Shown here in pieces: positions 30,513-43,085 of a stretch of 64,000 nt of DNA (position 1 is its first letter; each line of letters opens with the position of its first letter). The notes under the pieces were generated by a model. It had not been told where the DNA came from. It worked only from the letters and a program-made list of their open reading frames with translations, and did no database searches. Location: positions 181,188 through 245,187 of the forward strand of contig QAOA01001289.1 in assembly GCA_003255065.1 (NCBI GenBank). The letters run 5' to 3'. The DNA is from Cercis canadensis (taxonomy: Eukaryota; Streptophyta; Magnoliopsida; Fabales; Fabaceae). A program made the position numbers and the translations under genes.

Positions 30513-31784
30513 TGAAATTCAATTAGTGCATAATTCAATTCCAGACAAAGTGAGATCCACTCATAACCATGGTTTGTAATTTAGCATATAATTAACATCA
30601 TATAATTCATACCACAATCTCAAATTCATCAAATTGAAACCAAGGAAGTAAATCCCCTATTATTCAGTTTTAAAATAGTGAACCTATAAGAAATGACATG
30701 CATCCAAGAGATTTTAAGGGAGAATCAGAATATGACCACAATAATTCCAACAAGCCTATAGTGATGAACTAAAAGAAAATAAGAATAAATCAACTCATAT
30801 GGAATTAGAATGGACAGGTGAGAATTGAGAATTAGAATGGAACAACAAACTAGAATGAAGCAATAAATCAATTCCCACAGCATTGACAAGAAATCCTGAA
30901 GAAATTAGAATAAATCAGGATAACTCAATTTCCACAGTATTGACAAGCAATTTAGAGTGAAACAACAAATTAATTTCCACAATATTGACAAGAAATCATA
31001 ATGAAGCAACAAATCATTTTCCCCTTCATACTATAAAATTTAACTATGAATCATTCACAATCATTTCACTGTCAAACTTCTAATTACTAACAGTATGCAT
31101 TTAACCAACCTGTCACCAACAATTCCCACACTAACAATGAACATTAGCAAGTCCCACAACAATGCCAAGAAACACAAATCAACAATTCTCCCTAATTTTC
31201 AATCTGTAGTGTCATTTTCTTACTTTTCCTAATAACAGGTCATCGTGCAGTAATATGTCCTACTTTTTCCAACTAACAATTAACAATAGCAGTTGCAATT
31301 CCCACATGAGTTCTAAATCAGTAGTAATTCCAATTCCCATAAAAGTAGCTAACAGTGGTCATGCCTACAACAATGACAAATGCAAGAAAAATTAACAAAT
31401 CCTCAATATCTGAACAATTTTGTAATAATATTGCCTAATGTCTCCTAATAGCAGTTCATCCTTTAGTAGCATCTCCTACGTTCCCACATTATATAAGGCA
31501 GGCATTACTTATCAAACACTCAATCAAATAGTAAGCGAAAAAGAATAAAAGTGAAGGAAGAGCAACATGCCTGATGGTGGAGGATAGAACCCAGTAAAAG
31601 AATGAAATTGCGAAGTGTGCTGGTGTGGGGTGTTGTTTTGGGAAGAAATTAAGGGATTTCTGTAGGGGGTTTGGCCGAAAATGGTGGAGGGAGTGCCGGA
31701 ATTCCTAAGAATTGGGAGAAGAATGCGAAAGGGGGAGTTTCTGGTGTTGAGAGGTTATCCCGTGAACCAGAAATTTGAATAGTT
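30513..31784. other. Non-coding Athila interior with short repeats
   Basis: AT-rich sequence. A unit like AATTTCCACAGTATTGACAAG recurs near 30870, 30928 and 30972. No gene is supported. Confidence 0.5.
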
Positions 31785-32300
31785 TCTATGTGACACGACC
31801 TAACATGGCTGTGTAGTGTGGCTGTGTTAGGCTTGGGTAAAGAACACGTGAGCTAACACGTGTATGGTAGTGGGGGTGTTGGCTTGACACAGGGATGACA
31901 TGCCCGTGTATCGGGTCATGTTTAAAAGGTAGAAATTTCTTTAAATGACACGAGAATGAACATGGCCATGTGTGTGACCATGTTGGTGACATGGCATGTG
32001 TGGATACTTACTTGGGTATGGACATGGTTGTGCCTTAGGATGGTTTGGTTTTGGTCAATCGACACGGGTATAAACACGGCCATGTCACTAGTCGTGTTCT
32101 CCTCTTGGACCCTCTGCATGATTCACACATTTGCTGCCATGGCCATGTTACTAATCATGTCCTCCCTCTAGATTTCCTGCATGATTCATAAGCCTCTTGT
32201 CAATTGACACAGTGAAAGACACGATCATGTCACTGGTCGTGTTCTCTTCCTAGACTCTCTACATGATTCACACGAGGTAGGGCACAATCGTGTTTCAACC
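31785..32300. repeat. Degenerate ACACGGCCATGT motif array
   Basis: Short near-palindromic motifs (AACATGGCTGTGT, GAACATGGCCATGT, AACACGGCCATGTCA, CTGCCATGGCCATGTTA and others) recur about every 40-60 bases. The same motif type fills 27365-27600 and 36700-36970 in the LTRs. Confidence 0.65.
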
Positions 32301-32556
32301 TGTGTTCTGCACTCTAAACTGAGTGCTGAACTCTTACTGCACTCAATAATTTGCATAAGTGTCTCTAACAAAACCTACACCAAAAAAATAGGATATAAAT
32401 CTCCTCTTTAGCTAAAAACTAACTAAGAAACTGAAAGAAAACAATCAAACATAAATCATAAAGAGAATTTAAGAAAAAAAATAAAACACTAGATATGGGT
32501 TGCCTCCCAACAAGCGCTTCTTTACAGTCATTTAGCTAGACTTAGGTATTGAGGAG

Positions 32557-32868
32557 CTACTGCAAGGGGTCTTGGAGGTGACAAGCATCTCTGGAAAACT
32601 CTTGGATGCTAGCACCATGGTATAATTTTAACCTCTGCCCATTGACCTTGAAGGTTCCCTTTTCTGGATAAGTCACTTCAACAGCACCATAAGGAAACAC
32701 TTGCTTCACCATGAAAGGACCTGACCTTCTGGACTTGAGTTTGCTTAGGAACAGTCTAATGCGTGAATTGAATAGCAGCACTTGGTCCCCAAGTTGAAAC
32801 TCTTTAGGCGATTTAATGCGTTGGTCATGTCACTTCTTTGTCCTTTCCTTGTATCTAGAAGTTTAATT
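32557..32868 (-). pseudogene. Athila integrase C-terminal domain remnant
   Basis: The minus frame shows QLGDQVLLFNSRIRLF, KLKSRRSGPFMVKQVFPYG and FKVNGQRLKLYHG, the chromodomain-less integrase C-terminus of Athila/gypsy elements. There is a stop (KK*HDQRI) just upstream. The zinc-binding and DDE core regions of integrase are absent: homology jumps directly from the RT N-terminus near an A/T-run at about 32868-32880. Confidence 0.8.
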
Positions 32869-32879
32869 TTTTTTTTTCA

Positions 32880-33306
32880 TTACATCTTTCATGTTTGGAT
32901 TCAAATGTCGCTGTGATTATACCAATGGCTTGTAATTATCCTCTAATGAAATCTTATGGGTGCAGAATGAGGGGTTGGTTCCTTTCATATCAGAGATCTT
33001 ACATGTTATGGCCTTCTTGTGCATCTTAAGCACATCTAGAAGTTTTTCTCTTTAATCATTTGTCAAGTCCGCTGCAATAATAATAGGCAACTTAGAATTT
33101 TCTGCTAAGAAAGCATATTCTAAGTGCTCTTGAAGTCTTTTCAACTCCAACTCTGGTGGATCCTCAATAGATGGTCTGATTCTGGTTCTATTATCTTCAA
33201 TCCTTTCAAGAGGTGTATCTCTGATCAATGGTTCATGGGCTTGCAGGTATGCCACATGCTCCCTAATCTTTGTGTGATCAGTCTCATCATCTCCTGCATA
33301 ATACAT
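32880..33306 (-). pseudogene. Athila reverse transcriptase N-terminal remnant
   Basis: The minus frame reads ELKRLQEHLEYAFLAENSKL, PIIIAADLTND, then a stop, and continues with KMHKKAITCKISDMKGTNPS and HKISLEDNYKP. These are the conserved residues at the beginning of gypsy RT. The palm with YVDD is missing, so the element has an internal deletion ending at the integrase C-terminus. Confidence 0.8.
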
Positions 33307-33437
33307 GTCTCCAATGCATCTTTAGTGAAGATTTCCTGCAAAGAACAAGACACAAGTAAGTGAATCACATCTACATAAAAACATGTATCATCCATACTCA
33401 TCTTGTGCTTCATGGCCTCAGATATTTTGAAGATCAT

Positions 33438-33940
33438 TTACTCGTCTTCCACCCTTAAAGTCAGCTTGCCACCATGAACATCAATGATGACTCTAGCTAT
33501 AGCAAGGAATGGTCGACCTAAAAGCAAGGGTACCTCAACATCTTCATCTATATCCATGATCACAAAATCTACAAGGAAAATAAACTTATCAACTTTTACT
33601 AGGACATCTTCTATTATACCCTTAGGATGTGTGATAGACCTATATGCTAATTGAATGCTCATCCTAGTGGGTGCTGGTTCACCAAGTCCCAATTTTTGAA
33701 ACATACTATAAGGCATCAAATTTCTACTAGCATCTAAATTTGCTAATGTGCTATCAATAAATAAACTACCAATATTGCAAGGGATAGTAAAACTCCCTGG
33801 ATCCTTTATTTTTCATGGTAGCTTGTTCTGGACTATGGCTGAGCACTCCTCATTTAGGGTCACCATTGACAACTGCTTGAGCTTCTTCTTGTTAGAAAAG
33901 AGGTCCTTCAAGAACTTTGCATATTTTGACATCTACGAAA
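33438..33940 (-). pseudogene. Athila aspartic protease region
   Basis: The minus frame shows NLMPYSMFQKLGL, YRSITHPKGIIEDVLVKV and VPLLLGRPFLAIARVIID, the retropepsin of Athila elements. The active-site segment, usually CDLGAS, reads ANLDAS here, so the catalytic Asp is Asn and the Gly is Asp; both fit G-to-A changes. The upstream part is in another frame or has a stop near 33720. Confidence 0.8.
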
Positions 33941-34349
33941 AAGCTTCAACAAAAAGAATATTAATATGCAACTGTTTAAAAAGCTCTAAAAATTTACCAA
34001 ATTGTTTCTCATTTCTGTCCTTTGCGAGCTTGTTCAGATAAGGTATAGTTGGCTGGTATTCCTTCACCACTCTCTTCTTTGGCTCTTCTATCTTTTCCAA
34101 CACATTGTCCTCTGTTTTCTCAGTTACAGCAGCACCTTCATCACCAGTTTGCTCTCTCTCGACTTTTTTCAACTCCTTACCACTCCTCAATGTGATAGTC
34201 TTGGCTTGTTCCTTAGGATTTGACTCAGTGTAGCTAGGTAGAGTCTCTGGTGGTCTTTCTGAAATCAACTTGCCTAGCTGACCAATTTGAGTTTTAAGGT
34301 TGTGGATGGAAGCCTCCTGATTCCTCAAAGCTGTTTCTGTGCTTTTAAA

Positions 34350-35387
34350 TCAGTCTTCTGATGCTACTATGAATTTGGACAACTGATCTTCAATGGTCAG
34401 CTTTTGTGGTGGGTTAGGAGGTTGCTGAAATCCAGGTGGTGGACCTTGCCTCTGCTGCCCTTGATTACTCCAAGCGAAATTCGGGTGATTCCTCCACCCA
34501 AGATTATATGTGTTAGAGTAAGGATTATTGGGCATTCGATTTCCAAAATAATCTACTTGCTCTACTGTTGGTCCCATGGTGGATGTCTGACATTCATGAT
34601 TAGAGTGCCCTCCCCCACAAATGTCACAGCTCATAACTGGTGCTGGTGGAGCAGGTATGCTCAGATCATCAATCTTCTTAGTTAGAGCCTCAATTTTTTC
34701 CTCTAAAGAAGTAATAGTATCCACATTATGCACTCCTCCTAATCTAACCTTCAATATCTGGTTCCCCCACTGGTAGTTGTTCATAGCGATGTTCTTAATC
34801 AGCTTTTGCAGTTCTTCAGGAGTTTTGAAACTTGTGGTTCCTCTAAAGGAAGCATCAATGAGCTGCTTAGTCCCAAAGCTGAGACCACTGTGAAAAGTCT
34901 GCATCTGAACCCCCAAATCTAGCCCATGATGTGGGCATTTTCTCAGCAATTCCTTCCATCTCTCACATGCTTCATAAAGTGTTTCACCATCTAGTTGCTG
35001 AAAAGAGAAGATGTCATTTCAAAGTTTTGTTGTTCTTGCCGGAGGGAAGTATCGACTTAGAAATCTCTCAGTGAGATCATCCCATGTTTTGATAGAACCA
35101 GGAGGTAATGTCTTCAACCATGATTTTGCTTTATCCCTCAGTTTGAAAGGGAAAAGTCTCAATCTAATTGCATCCTCACTAGCTCCATTGATTTTAAAGG
35201 TATCACAAATCTCCAAGAAATTTGTGATGTGAGCATGAAGGTCTTCATCTGGCAATCCATCGAATTGCACAAGCTGCTGCACCATTTGGATGATGTTCGG
35301 CTTGATCTCAAAATTGTTGGCGCTCACCGGAGGTCTAGTTATGTTGGACTCAGTTCCAACAAGTAATGACTTTGCATAATCCCCCAT
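34350..35387 (-). pseudogene. Athila Gag
   Basis: The start is at 35387 (MGDYAKSLLVGTESN). The retrotransposon gag domain (FKINGASEDAIRLRLFPF, DKAKSWLKTLPPGSI, FLSRYFPP) runs to about 35019. A break follows, and the frame resumes at 34949 (LRKCPHHGLD) with a CCHC-like knuckle CDICGGGHSNHEC and PNNPYSNTYNLGWRNHPNF, a hallmark of Athila gag. It ends at 34350. An additional Gag/PR linker (34328-33933) is Lys/Glu-rich. Confidence 0.87.
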
Positions 35388-35706
35388 GGTTCATTGTCTT
35401 GCTTGCTTAACCATGGTAGATTCTTGTTCGAAAATAAGCTCGAATGTTTAAGCCTGTAGTGGGATAGCCTTCTTCCTTGATTTTCTCACCAATGTGCGTT
35501 CAATCTCTAAATTTAGCTCCAAAAGATTTTGGTTACTACTTCGTGTCATACACCAGTATGACTAACTCCTGCAAAGATTAATCACAAACAAAGATAAGAA
35601 AAAGGTTCAGGGCTAAACAAAATTTATCTAAAGAAAATAAAATGATTAGAGTAATAGAAATTAAATGTTCCTAATATTATAGTCCCCGGCAACAGCGCTA
35701 AAAACT

Positions 35707-37189
35707 TGATGTTTGTAAAGTATCCAATTAAATTAATACTACAATCACTCTATGCAAGTGTACCTATCGTTTTGTAGAATAACTCAATTGAGTACGAATA
35801 TCGTTCCCACGAGAACTATAGCTATTAGTATTAATCTTTTTTCTATTATCTAATCTCATATTTATGGCTAAATTAATGAACTACTTAACTAAACTAATAA
35901 AAATGAGACAAGAAACAATAGCAATGAACTCTAAAGGTTTATCAATTCAATAGACATACCTAGCTAAGAATCCCCCTAGAATCTAGGTTTGCACTTTTGA
36001 CCTTAACTCAAAGATCACCAATTTTTTACTTAGACTACTGGAAATTCCTGAATTATACTTTATTCTTTCTCAAGCAATATGACAACTATTCCTATGTTGA
36101 TTGATTGAAATCTTTTCCAAATCAACACCACTAGGAATGCATTAGTTTACGTTTTGTGAATTCTCAGTTAACCCTAATTAGAAGACTTATGTGATCCTAT
36201 CTCTAGGATTCCTTATGTGATCCTATCTCTAGGATTCCATGAAAATCTTATTTCCTACAAGTGATCCACTCAATTTATGATTTCTCAATCTATAAACTAA
36301 AATCTAGTATTAAATTAATGGCATGCTTTATTAATTCAACACAAATAATAATCATTGACAATTCTAAGAAAGGAAAGATATAATTCTTTGTTGAATTAAA
36401 GGTAAAAGAGTACAAATTGGACTCTAAGGTTCATCCTATCTAGACCTTTACAATTTAGTTCATAATGATAAAAAATGTATCAAAAGAATACATAGAAGAA
36501 AGAACAAAATTAGAAAAACTCATTCTCATGAAGTCTTTCAAAGGTTCAGTCTTCTATCTTGTTCCTCTCCAAGCCTTAAAATTCTGATTATCGTCCTTGT
36601 TTCTGATGTCAAAAGATGACCCCCTTCCTTCCCCTTTAAGGTTCATATATATACTATTCCAAATTTAGGGGTTTAGCCTTCAATAGCTCGAACACAGCCT
36701 ACATGGGCCATGTTTACTTATGGGACTGGGCATGTCACTTAAATAGACTGTTTGGACTTCAAACATGGCCGTGTCTTTTCTGCTTCAGGCCGTGTTCATC
36801 TCAACATGGCTCATGCTTCTCTAACTAAGGGCGTGTTCACCTCAGGGTTATCTCTGGCTAACTAACACGGCGTCCAACACGGGCGTGTTCTTTACAATCA
36901 TGGTCGTGTTCTTCAGTAAGCTTGAGCAAGGACTTCTGGAAGCTAGACATGGGCACACACATGGTCGTGTGTAGAGCCGTGTCCTTTGTCTGCACTTCAA
37001 ACTCTACTAATGTCTTCGCACTTTGCTCCAGAAATTCCCTAAAATCATTATTTTTGCTTGACCAACAAGAGAAACACCTAATAACACAAATACATGGATT
37101 AAGTACCATGTTTAAAGCAAATTCACTCAATTGTGGGTGAGAATGCATAAACAAAGCATGAAACTAATAGCTAAAATAAGCAAATATCA
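35707..37189 (-). repeat. Athila 5' LTR
   Basis: 1483 bp. A 28-bp block (TTATGTGATCCTATCTCTAG and following bases) is tandemly duplicated at about 36187-36238 and is single in the 3' LTR. On the internal side, 35706-35680 reads TTTTAGCGCTGTTGCCGGGG on the minus strand, the PBS/leader block of Athila elements with substitutions. Confidence 0.9.
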
Positions 37190-37300
37190 ACATCACTTAA
37201 TTAGTACCAAGACTAATTTTATATAATTAACTTTTTTCTTTTACTTACTTACCTTCATCTATATATTATTAAGAATACTAGCTATGTGTATTTATCCCAG

Positions 37301-37333
<33 letters not shown>

Positions 37334-39496
37334 NAAAAAAAAAAAACCTATTTCTCATAAAGACTATATAATTTACTCTATGTTTGTATTGCAGACCTAG
37401 ATAGACTAACAAATCAATATATGCTTCACTATAAATTTAGGTATATTATATAGAATAATTTACAGCCTTTTACCCTTGTACTAAACATCTTAAAACAAAG
37501 TAAATTATATTCTTTTGATTTTACTCTTTTTGCCCTTGTACCAAGTACACTCTTAAGGGAACACAATATATTTCATATTACACCTAATTAACACAAGACA
37601 CTAGAAGAGAACAACATTAAAACTTAAGATATTAGTGTATTACATGTAAACCTTACTAGTATAAGACATAGGAAAAAATATACCAAAAAAAAAAAAAAAA
37701 CCAACACTTAAAGAACTAGGATATTTCATATGACATCTAATTATTAAACTTCTAATAGGTACAATTTATATTTTGGCCAGATTTATTTTTTAGGTGACTT
37801 TGGTAACATTGTAGATGGTAAAATTAATATTGACTCCAATATACTATTTTTTGGTGAACTTGACTCTAGCTAGTTAGTATAAAGTAAAATATAATTACGT
37901 TGAGAAATGTATATGTTAATGTAAATTATTTGGATAATTAGTAGAGATGGACATGAAATTAGATTCTAAACAAACAGTTGAATACCTTACATATTATTCC
38001 TATTAAATGAAATAGTGTAGCATTGCATTGTATACTTAAAAGGAAAATGTAATAAAGGAAACAATAGAACTTGCATATGCATAATAGATAGTTATCCACT
38101 TATTTTACTGCCCTAAAAACAACACTTTCAACGTATCAAAGGAACATTGCAAAAAAAAAAGAAAAAGACAAAAAGTAAAAAAGAAATGCTTCTTCTGTGT
38201 TACTATTGCCTTTATGTTAATCAAGACTTTGGTTCTCTTTGTTCTCTTACAAAGGGGCTTATGCTACAATGGCAACTTAGAGGAAAAAATTTGAGAAAAT
38301 TCTGACATTTTAAAATTGTTAAAAGGAGAAGGAAAGAAATAAATAGGGAAGAGAAGAGAGACGAAGAGGTATTTGTCAACAGCTCCACATATTCTCCGCC
38401 GCAGCCGAATCATAGTGATGATGGTGGTGCACATCAGCCTGAAGTGCATCAACTCTAGAACCAATTTGCATGGTCTCCTAATTGTAGCTGCCACCCCCTT
38501 CTTGATGTGAACCTCTTGGACTTGCCTCAAGACACAAATTTGGAGAGATTCAAATGCTCAAGAAAGTCTAATCAAGTTCTTAAACAAAAGAAGAAAAAAA
38601 CAAAACAAAGAATACATGGACCCAGCACTTAGCAAAGTGAGAACCAAAGGTATCTGGGAAGATATAGGTGCCACACTCCAGATAGCAAGGAACAAAATGC
38701 CTAATGAGGAAATTCACACAGGCACCTACGCATTGGGTCTCTGTCAGCTAAGGCACCTAGGCACTTGCTCTGAAGTGCTGAGGTGCTAGCTCTCAGGTGG
38801 TTTGGACACCTAGGCGCCGGAGCAAGGCATTGAGGCACCAAACTCTTCTTCACCAACTTCTTTTTAGCTCCTTGAATCAAGTGCACGATCCCTCAGCTTC
38901 TATCTAGGCCCAAATCTTCATGCCTTGCTCATTGACTTGTAATTTGAGCCCAAATCCTCTCAATGAGTCCACTCAAAGTAGCTCGCATCTTTTTTGCTCG
39001 AGCTCTTATGATTGGACCTTCATGAATGTGCAATGGATCATTGGAGCCTTCTTGGTGCCTTGGGGATTCTCAATACTTCTCCTACCAGAAGCTCTTAGGA
39101 ATTAAGCCTCACCGATGGTCCCATGAGATAAAATACCGCCATACTGCATTGAATAGTTTCCGAGCCAAATCAATTTCTTATTGAGTTCCCTATTCTCAAA
39201 CTCAACAACTGATCAACCAAGCCTAAAAACAAACAATGTACTATTGAAAAGTGTGGGGAAAAATGGAGGTATAATTCAAAAAATTTAACCTTTTGCCATG
39301 TGAATAGAAAAATAATCCGAAAAATATTCTATGGACTAGGAAGAAAAATAAGTACCAAATATCTTGGGTCACACCAGAAAAAATGAAACATATGATGTGC
39401 TTAATTTCACAAATTTGAAAAAATGAAATCAGTCACTAACCAATCAAGAATTTATAGATGTCTATTGCTTTCAGCTGCTAATGAATGGTTGGTTCT
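37190..39496. other. Unassigned AT-rich DNA with long A-run
   Basis: No gene recognised. A poly(A) run at 37301-37347 contains a single undetermined base (37334), probably an unresolved homopolymer. 38700-38880 is rich in repeated CACCTAGGCRC motifs (for example GACACCTAGGCGCC). A small frame at 38264-38530 (minus) has no recognisable domain. Confidence 0.4.
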
Positions 39497-39689
39497 AGGG
39501 GTGTAAATTGGTTCAGTTGTTGACTTTTTATGAACCGAACCAATGAGGTCGGTTTGAATAAAATGAAAACCGAAATTCTCTCTTTTGTTTCATTGAACCA
39601 AATTGAACCGAACCACCATTTGTTGGTTTGAAGCGGTTCGGTTTGGTCTATTTTAGTCGGTTTTGGACAACACAGAAATCCCTATTGAA

Positions 39690-39900
39690 GAACAAAATTA
39701 GAGCAAGAGAAAGAAAGAATAAAGTAGAAGTGAGAGAGAAAAAGAAAAAAAGAAAGTAGAAGCACATATAGAGAGAGAGATGTAGAGCAAGAGAAAGAAA
39801 GAAAAAGTAGAAGCACAATAACAGAAAAAAAAAAAAAAAAAAAAAAAAAAANAAAAAAAAAAAATAGAAGCACATACAGAGAGAGAGAGAGAGACATAGA
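39690..39900. repeat. GA-rich microsatellite and A-run with undetermined base
   Basis: (GAGA)n and AGAAAGA tracts surround an A-run at 39826-39864 with an N at 39852. The frames across it are low complexity. Confidence 0.8.
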
Positions 39901-40246
39901 CTTATTGGAGATGGAGGTTGCTAACCTACGAGGGAGATGAGACAGTGAGGCTGAGAGCATGCTGAGCAAGGAGATGAGTGATGATGAGGGGCAAAGGCTG
40001 CAAGGGAGATGAACACACGCTATGAGGGAGAGAATTTGGGGATTTTGGGTTGTGAGGAAACAATTTTAAAGAATAGAAGATAAGGAGGCCTAGGGATTTT
40101 AGGGTGATGTAGCAAAAAGAAAAGAATATAAGATGAGAAGGAAAAAAAAAATGCCTAGATTCTGTCATAGAAAGAAATGAGGAGGCAAGAAAAAAAATGA
40201 AACAAGAAAGAGGACATGGCTAATTTTGAACCTGGTCTACTAGGAT

Positions 40247-40811
40247 TAGAGTTGCAAAATGGACCAGGCCCGATGGGCTAGCCCGTTTTAGTCCCAAAAA
40301 ACCCAGCTTGAATAAAATTGGGCCAATTTGGCCCGATTTAAGTTGGCTCACAGCCCATTTGGGTTTGGGCCATGCCGAGTTGACCCTTTTTTTTTTAGGC
40401 TAGACTACTAAATCATATTATTAAGTATTATTTTGAAATATGTACTACTACAATCTGTTTAATTACTTATAAATCTTTATTTTGAATTTACACTTACATG
40501 CACATTGTTTATACATATTTGATTCTTCATTTTAGTTTTATTTATTCCTTTATGCATATTTTTTTTTTGTTTAATTAGATTCATTAACAATTTAGCTTAA
40601 AATAGCCAAAATCACTAAAGGAAAAAATACTAAACCCTTGTTAGTTTTTAGCCTAATTATAAATAAAAATAGTCAAAAAATTAAAAAAAAAAAAAAGGTT
40701 GGCCCATTTAGCTTGTAGAGGGTTGGGTTGAGCTAGCAAAAAGCTAGCCTAAATAAAAACAAGCTAATTCGACCCGACTCAAATTGGCCTACAACCTATT
40801 TGCCACCTCTA
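40247..40811. mobile_element. hAT MITE, 565 bp
   Basis: Termini TAGAGTTGCAAAATGG (40247) and, inverted, TAGAGGTGGCAAATAGG (40811). Flanking octamers ACTAGGAT (40239-40246) and ACTAAGAT (40812-40819) match at 7 of 8. GGGCC/GGCCC-rich subterminal regions resemble those of the hAT at 332-2404, suggesting a related family. No coding sequence. Confidence 0.8.
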
Positions 40812-41492
40812 ACTAAGATTAGTAAAGAAATAAGAGACCAACATGTTACCATTATCAAGTATGTTAAATATTCTCATAACAAATATAATGAGAGATCGTC
40901 TCAGTTTTGACTTAATGATTAATAATGAAAGAAATGATTAAGGAGTAAGTAAAAAACTTTGAAGAAAATGGTGCAGAAATTAATTTAAACATGAAGAACA
41001 AGTAAAAGTTTCGGCATGAACAGTAACTTATGAATAGTGTTGTGAACAATAATAATAAACAGTAATTTGACACATAAACAGTAACTTTGAAAATAAAAGG
41101 GGAGCTAATCCAGTAGTAATCCGCACTGAAAAGTAGAAGAGGAATGAATGCTTAAGAAAGGAGGCTAGTCTGGTGGTAGTCTGCTCAGAAAAGCATGAAA
41201 GGGATTATGAATGCAAAAAATATTGAAAATGAACAATATTAAACAAAGTAACACTTACAACTTTGAAAGTTCTTGAAATTTACTTTTGAAATCACTTACA
41301 TACAAAATATTGATACATAAGGAGATGAGAAAAGGGACTTTGAAGGTTAATGAAAGGATTTCTAACTTAGGTGTTTGAAACTTGTTGAAAATCTAAGACT
41401 AAGGAGAAAGCTTCACTTGGGAAAGCTTTAGGATGAAAATTTTGTGATTTTTCAGGGTTTGAAATTTTTGGGTGTCTTCCTTGTGTCTTGAA

Positions 41493-41508
41493 CTTGTCTT
41501 TTATAGAG
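41493..41508 (-). promoter_or_regulatory. Pararetroviral pregenomic-RNA TATA box candidate
   Basis: CTCTATAAAAGACAAG on the minus strand, downstream of the last ORF, the usual place of the caulimovirid full-length transcript promoter. Confidence 0.55.
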
Positions 41509-41807
41509 TGAAGGAGTGGATTTGAGAAGTATTGAAATCCATGGATTCCAAAGTATTTGAAATCCATCTTTTGTCTTTTTCATGATGTGTAAGGAAACTT
41601 TTCATGATGCCTTCTAACTTTACCACTTGTTATGAGGGGTAGTCTTCATGTCTTCTATCTTTGATACTTGTCTTGCCACTTGTCATGAGGGGAAATCTTC
41701 ATAGAGCTTTTTGAATTATTGACTATGATGATAAGTTGCTTGTAGTATGTGAATTTTGCAGTCTTTTGGAATCATTGCACATGGACGGCAGTCTTTAGGT
41801 AACTGGA

Positions 41808-42530
41808 TCACGATTCCATTTGATTGATGATATTATGATATTCTTTATCATGCATATTATTCCAATAATCAAATCCATCATCATCTTCAGCTACATCTTG
41901 ATACAAACGATGAATTTCATCTAGTTCCTCTACATGTGCCCTTTGAATATAATGATCAATTAATTGTTCAAAACCAGTTCTGATATTGAAAGGAATTTCT
42001 GGAATGGATAGGTCTGAATATATTTTTTGATAATTATCTTTTACAATAAGGGTGTGGTATTTTATGGAAAGGTCCATTGCAATTGTTTTAGCTTTCCAGT
42101 GTCTAATTTGCCTACGTTGAGTAAAATTGAAACAAGGCCAAGGGTATTCTGAGGACAAGAGATATAGTTTTTTAATGTGTTTTTTGATCAAGATTTTATG
42201 TTGAGCAGAGTAACAAATTCCTTTGATCCATTCTGGAGCTTTGTTTTGAATGATTAATTCAATATATCTTTTTGGAGGAAAGGTATCAAAAGAATTGATG
42301 ATACAATGAGATAATTTTCTTTCAAATTCATTTGACTAGTCAGGATCGGTAATGATGACATGATCAAGGTATCCATAATCTAAAAGTTTTTGAGAGGTTA
42401 AAACTATTGGTTCTTCTTTGAAATATATGGTAATTGGTTGATAAAGGGAAATGTCTAATGAGGCTTTACAAGTGCTATAGGTAAGGTGACATTTACTGTC
42501 AGACATTAAAAAGGGAATTTCTTGACACAA
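41808..42530 (-). pseudogene. Pararetroviral distal ORF, unidentified function
   Basis: Two minus frames (42530-42336 and 42191-41808) separated by a break read as one former ORF, rich in aromatic and acidic residues (for example LDEIHRLYQDVAEDDDGFDY near the end). It lies after the polymerase region and before the promoter. Some caulimovirid genera have an ORF of unknown function in this position. I see no RNase H motif in it. Confidence 0.45.
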
Positions 42531-42628
42531 AGGATCTTCTTTGAGACATTCATTTTTTGTGAATCCATAATAACATTCTCATATCTAGTTCATTCCTAGA
42601 ATGAGTTTGTTATTGCAGATTGTTTTTA

Positions 42629-43085
42629 CTAAAGCTTCATGAATAAACTCTTGTTTGTTGAGTTCAGTACTTTGAATTTTTTGTTAAATAAGTTTTCTAC
42701 AATCAATATCTGGTAATTGATTGAGAAAACTATGAGAGAAGAAGAAGACTCGTGACTTTTTTCTTTTCTTTTTCTTCTTCTATTAACTAGTGGGGTTAAA
42801 GATAGAATTTGCTCTTTTCCTTTAGCCAGTAATGCTAAAGTTTTGACACTCTCACTTATCTCACATTTGTCTTCAACCAGTGGAGCCGAAGTATTGATAT
42901 TATCTTCACTCTTATCTTTAGAGAGTGTGACTAAGATTTTAATATCACTTTTATTTATCTCACTTTTTTCTTTAGCTAGTAGGGCTAAAGCTTTATCTTC
43001 CAAATCATCAAGATTTTTGAATTTGTTTTCATCATCCAGTGAGGATGATGATGATATTTCACTGTGAGCCAGTTGAGCTCACAAA
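42629..43085 (-). pseudogene. Pararetroviral Lys/Glu/Ser-rich segment
   Basis: The minus frame has a coiled-coil-like beginning (QENDSLKSQIEALRAQ) just upstream. It continues with three diverged repeats of the type LALLAKEK/LVTLSKDK/LALLAKGK, then a basic cluster RRRKRKEK, which could be a nuclear-targeting or nucleic-acid-binding patch. The function is not recognised. The frame is broken at both ends. Confidence 0.4.

Larger units (their letters stand above)
26333..37189 (-). mobile_element. Athila-type Ty3/gypsy element with large pol deletion
   Basis: LTRs of about 1.48 kb lie at 26333-27814 and 35707-37189, both TGATGTTT...AATATCA. Flanks are ACATA (left) and ACATC (right), a 4-of-5 TSD match. 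Minus-strand order is leader/PBS, gag, protease, remnant of RT, C-terminus of integrase, extra ORF, PPT, 3' LTR. The gag C-terminal motif NNPYSNTYN/W-NHPNF and the leader GCTGTTGCCGGGGAC near the PBS are characteristic of the Athila/Tat branch. At about 10.9 kb it has lost roughly the RT palm, RNase H and integrase core. LTRs are clearly more diverged than those of Copia2. Confidence 0.92.

Noticed and set aside
38264..38530. 88-codon minus-strand frame with Arg-rich centre
   Set aside because: No family recognised, and it lies in sequence with no other gene signals.
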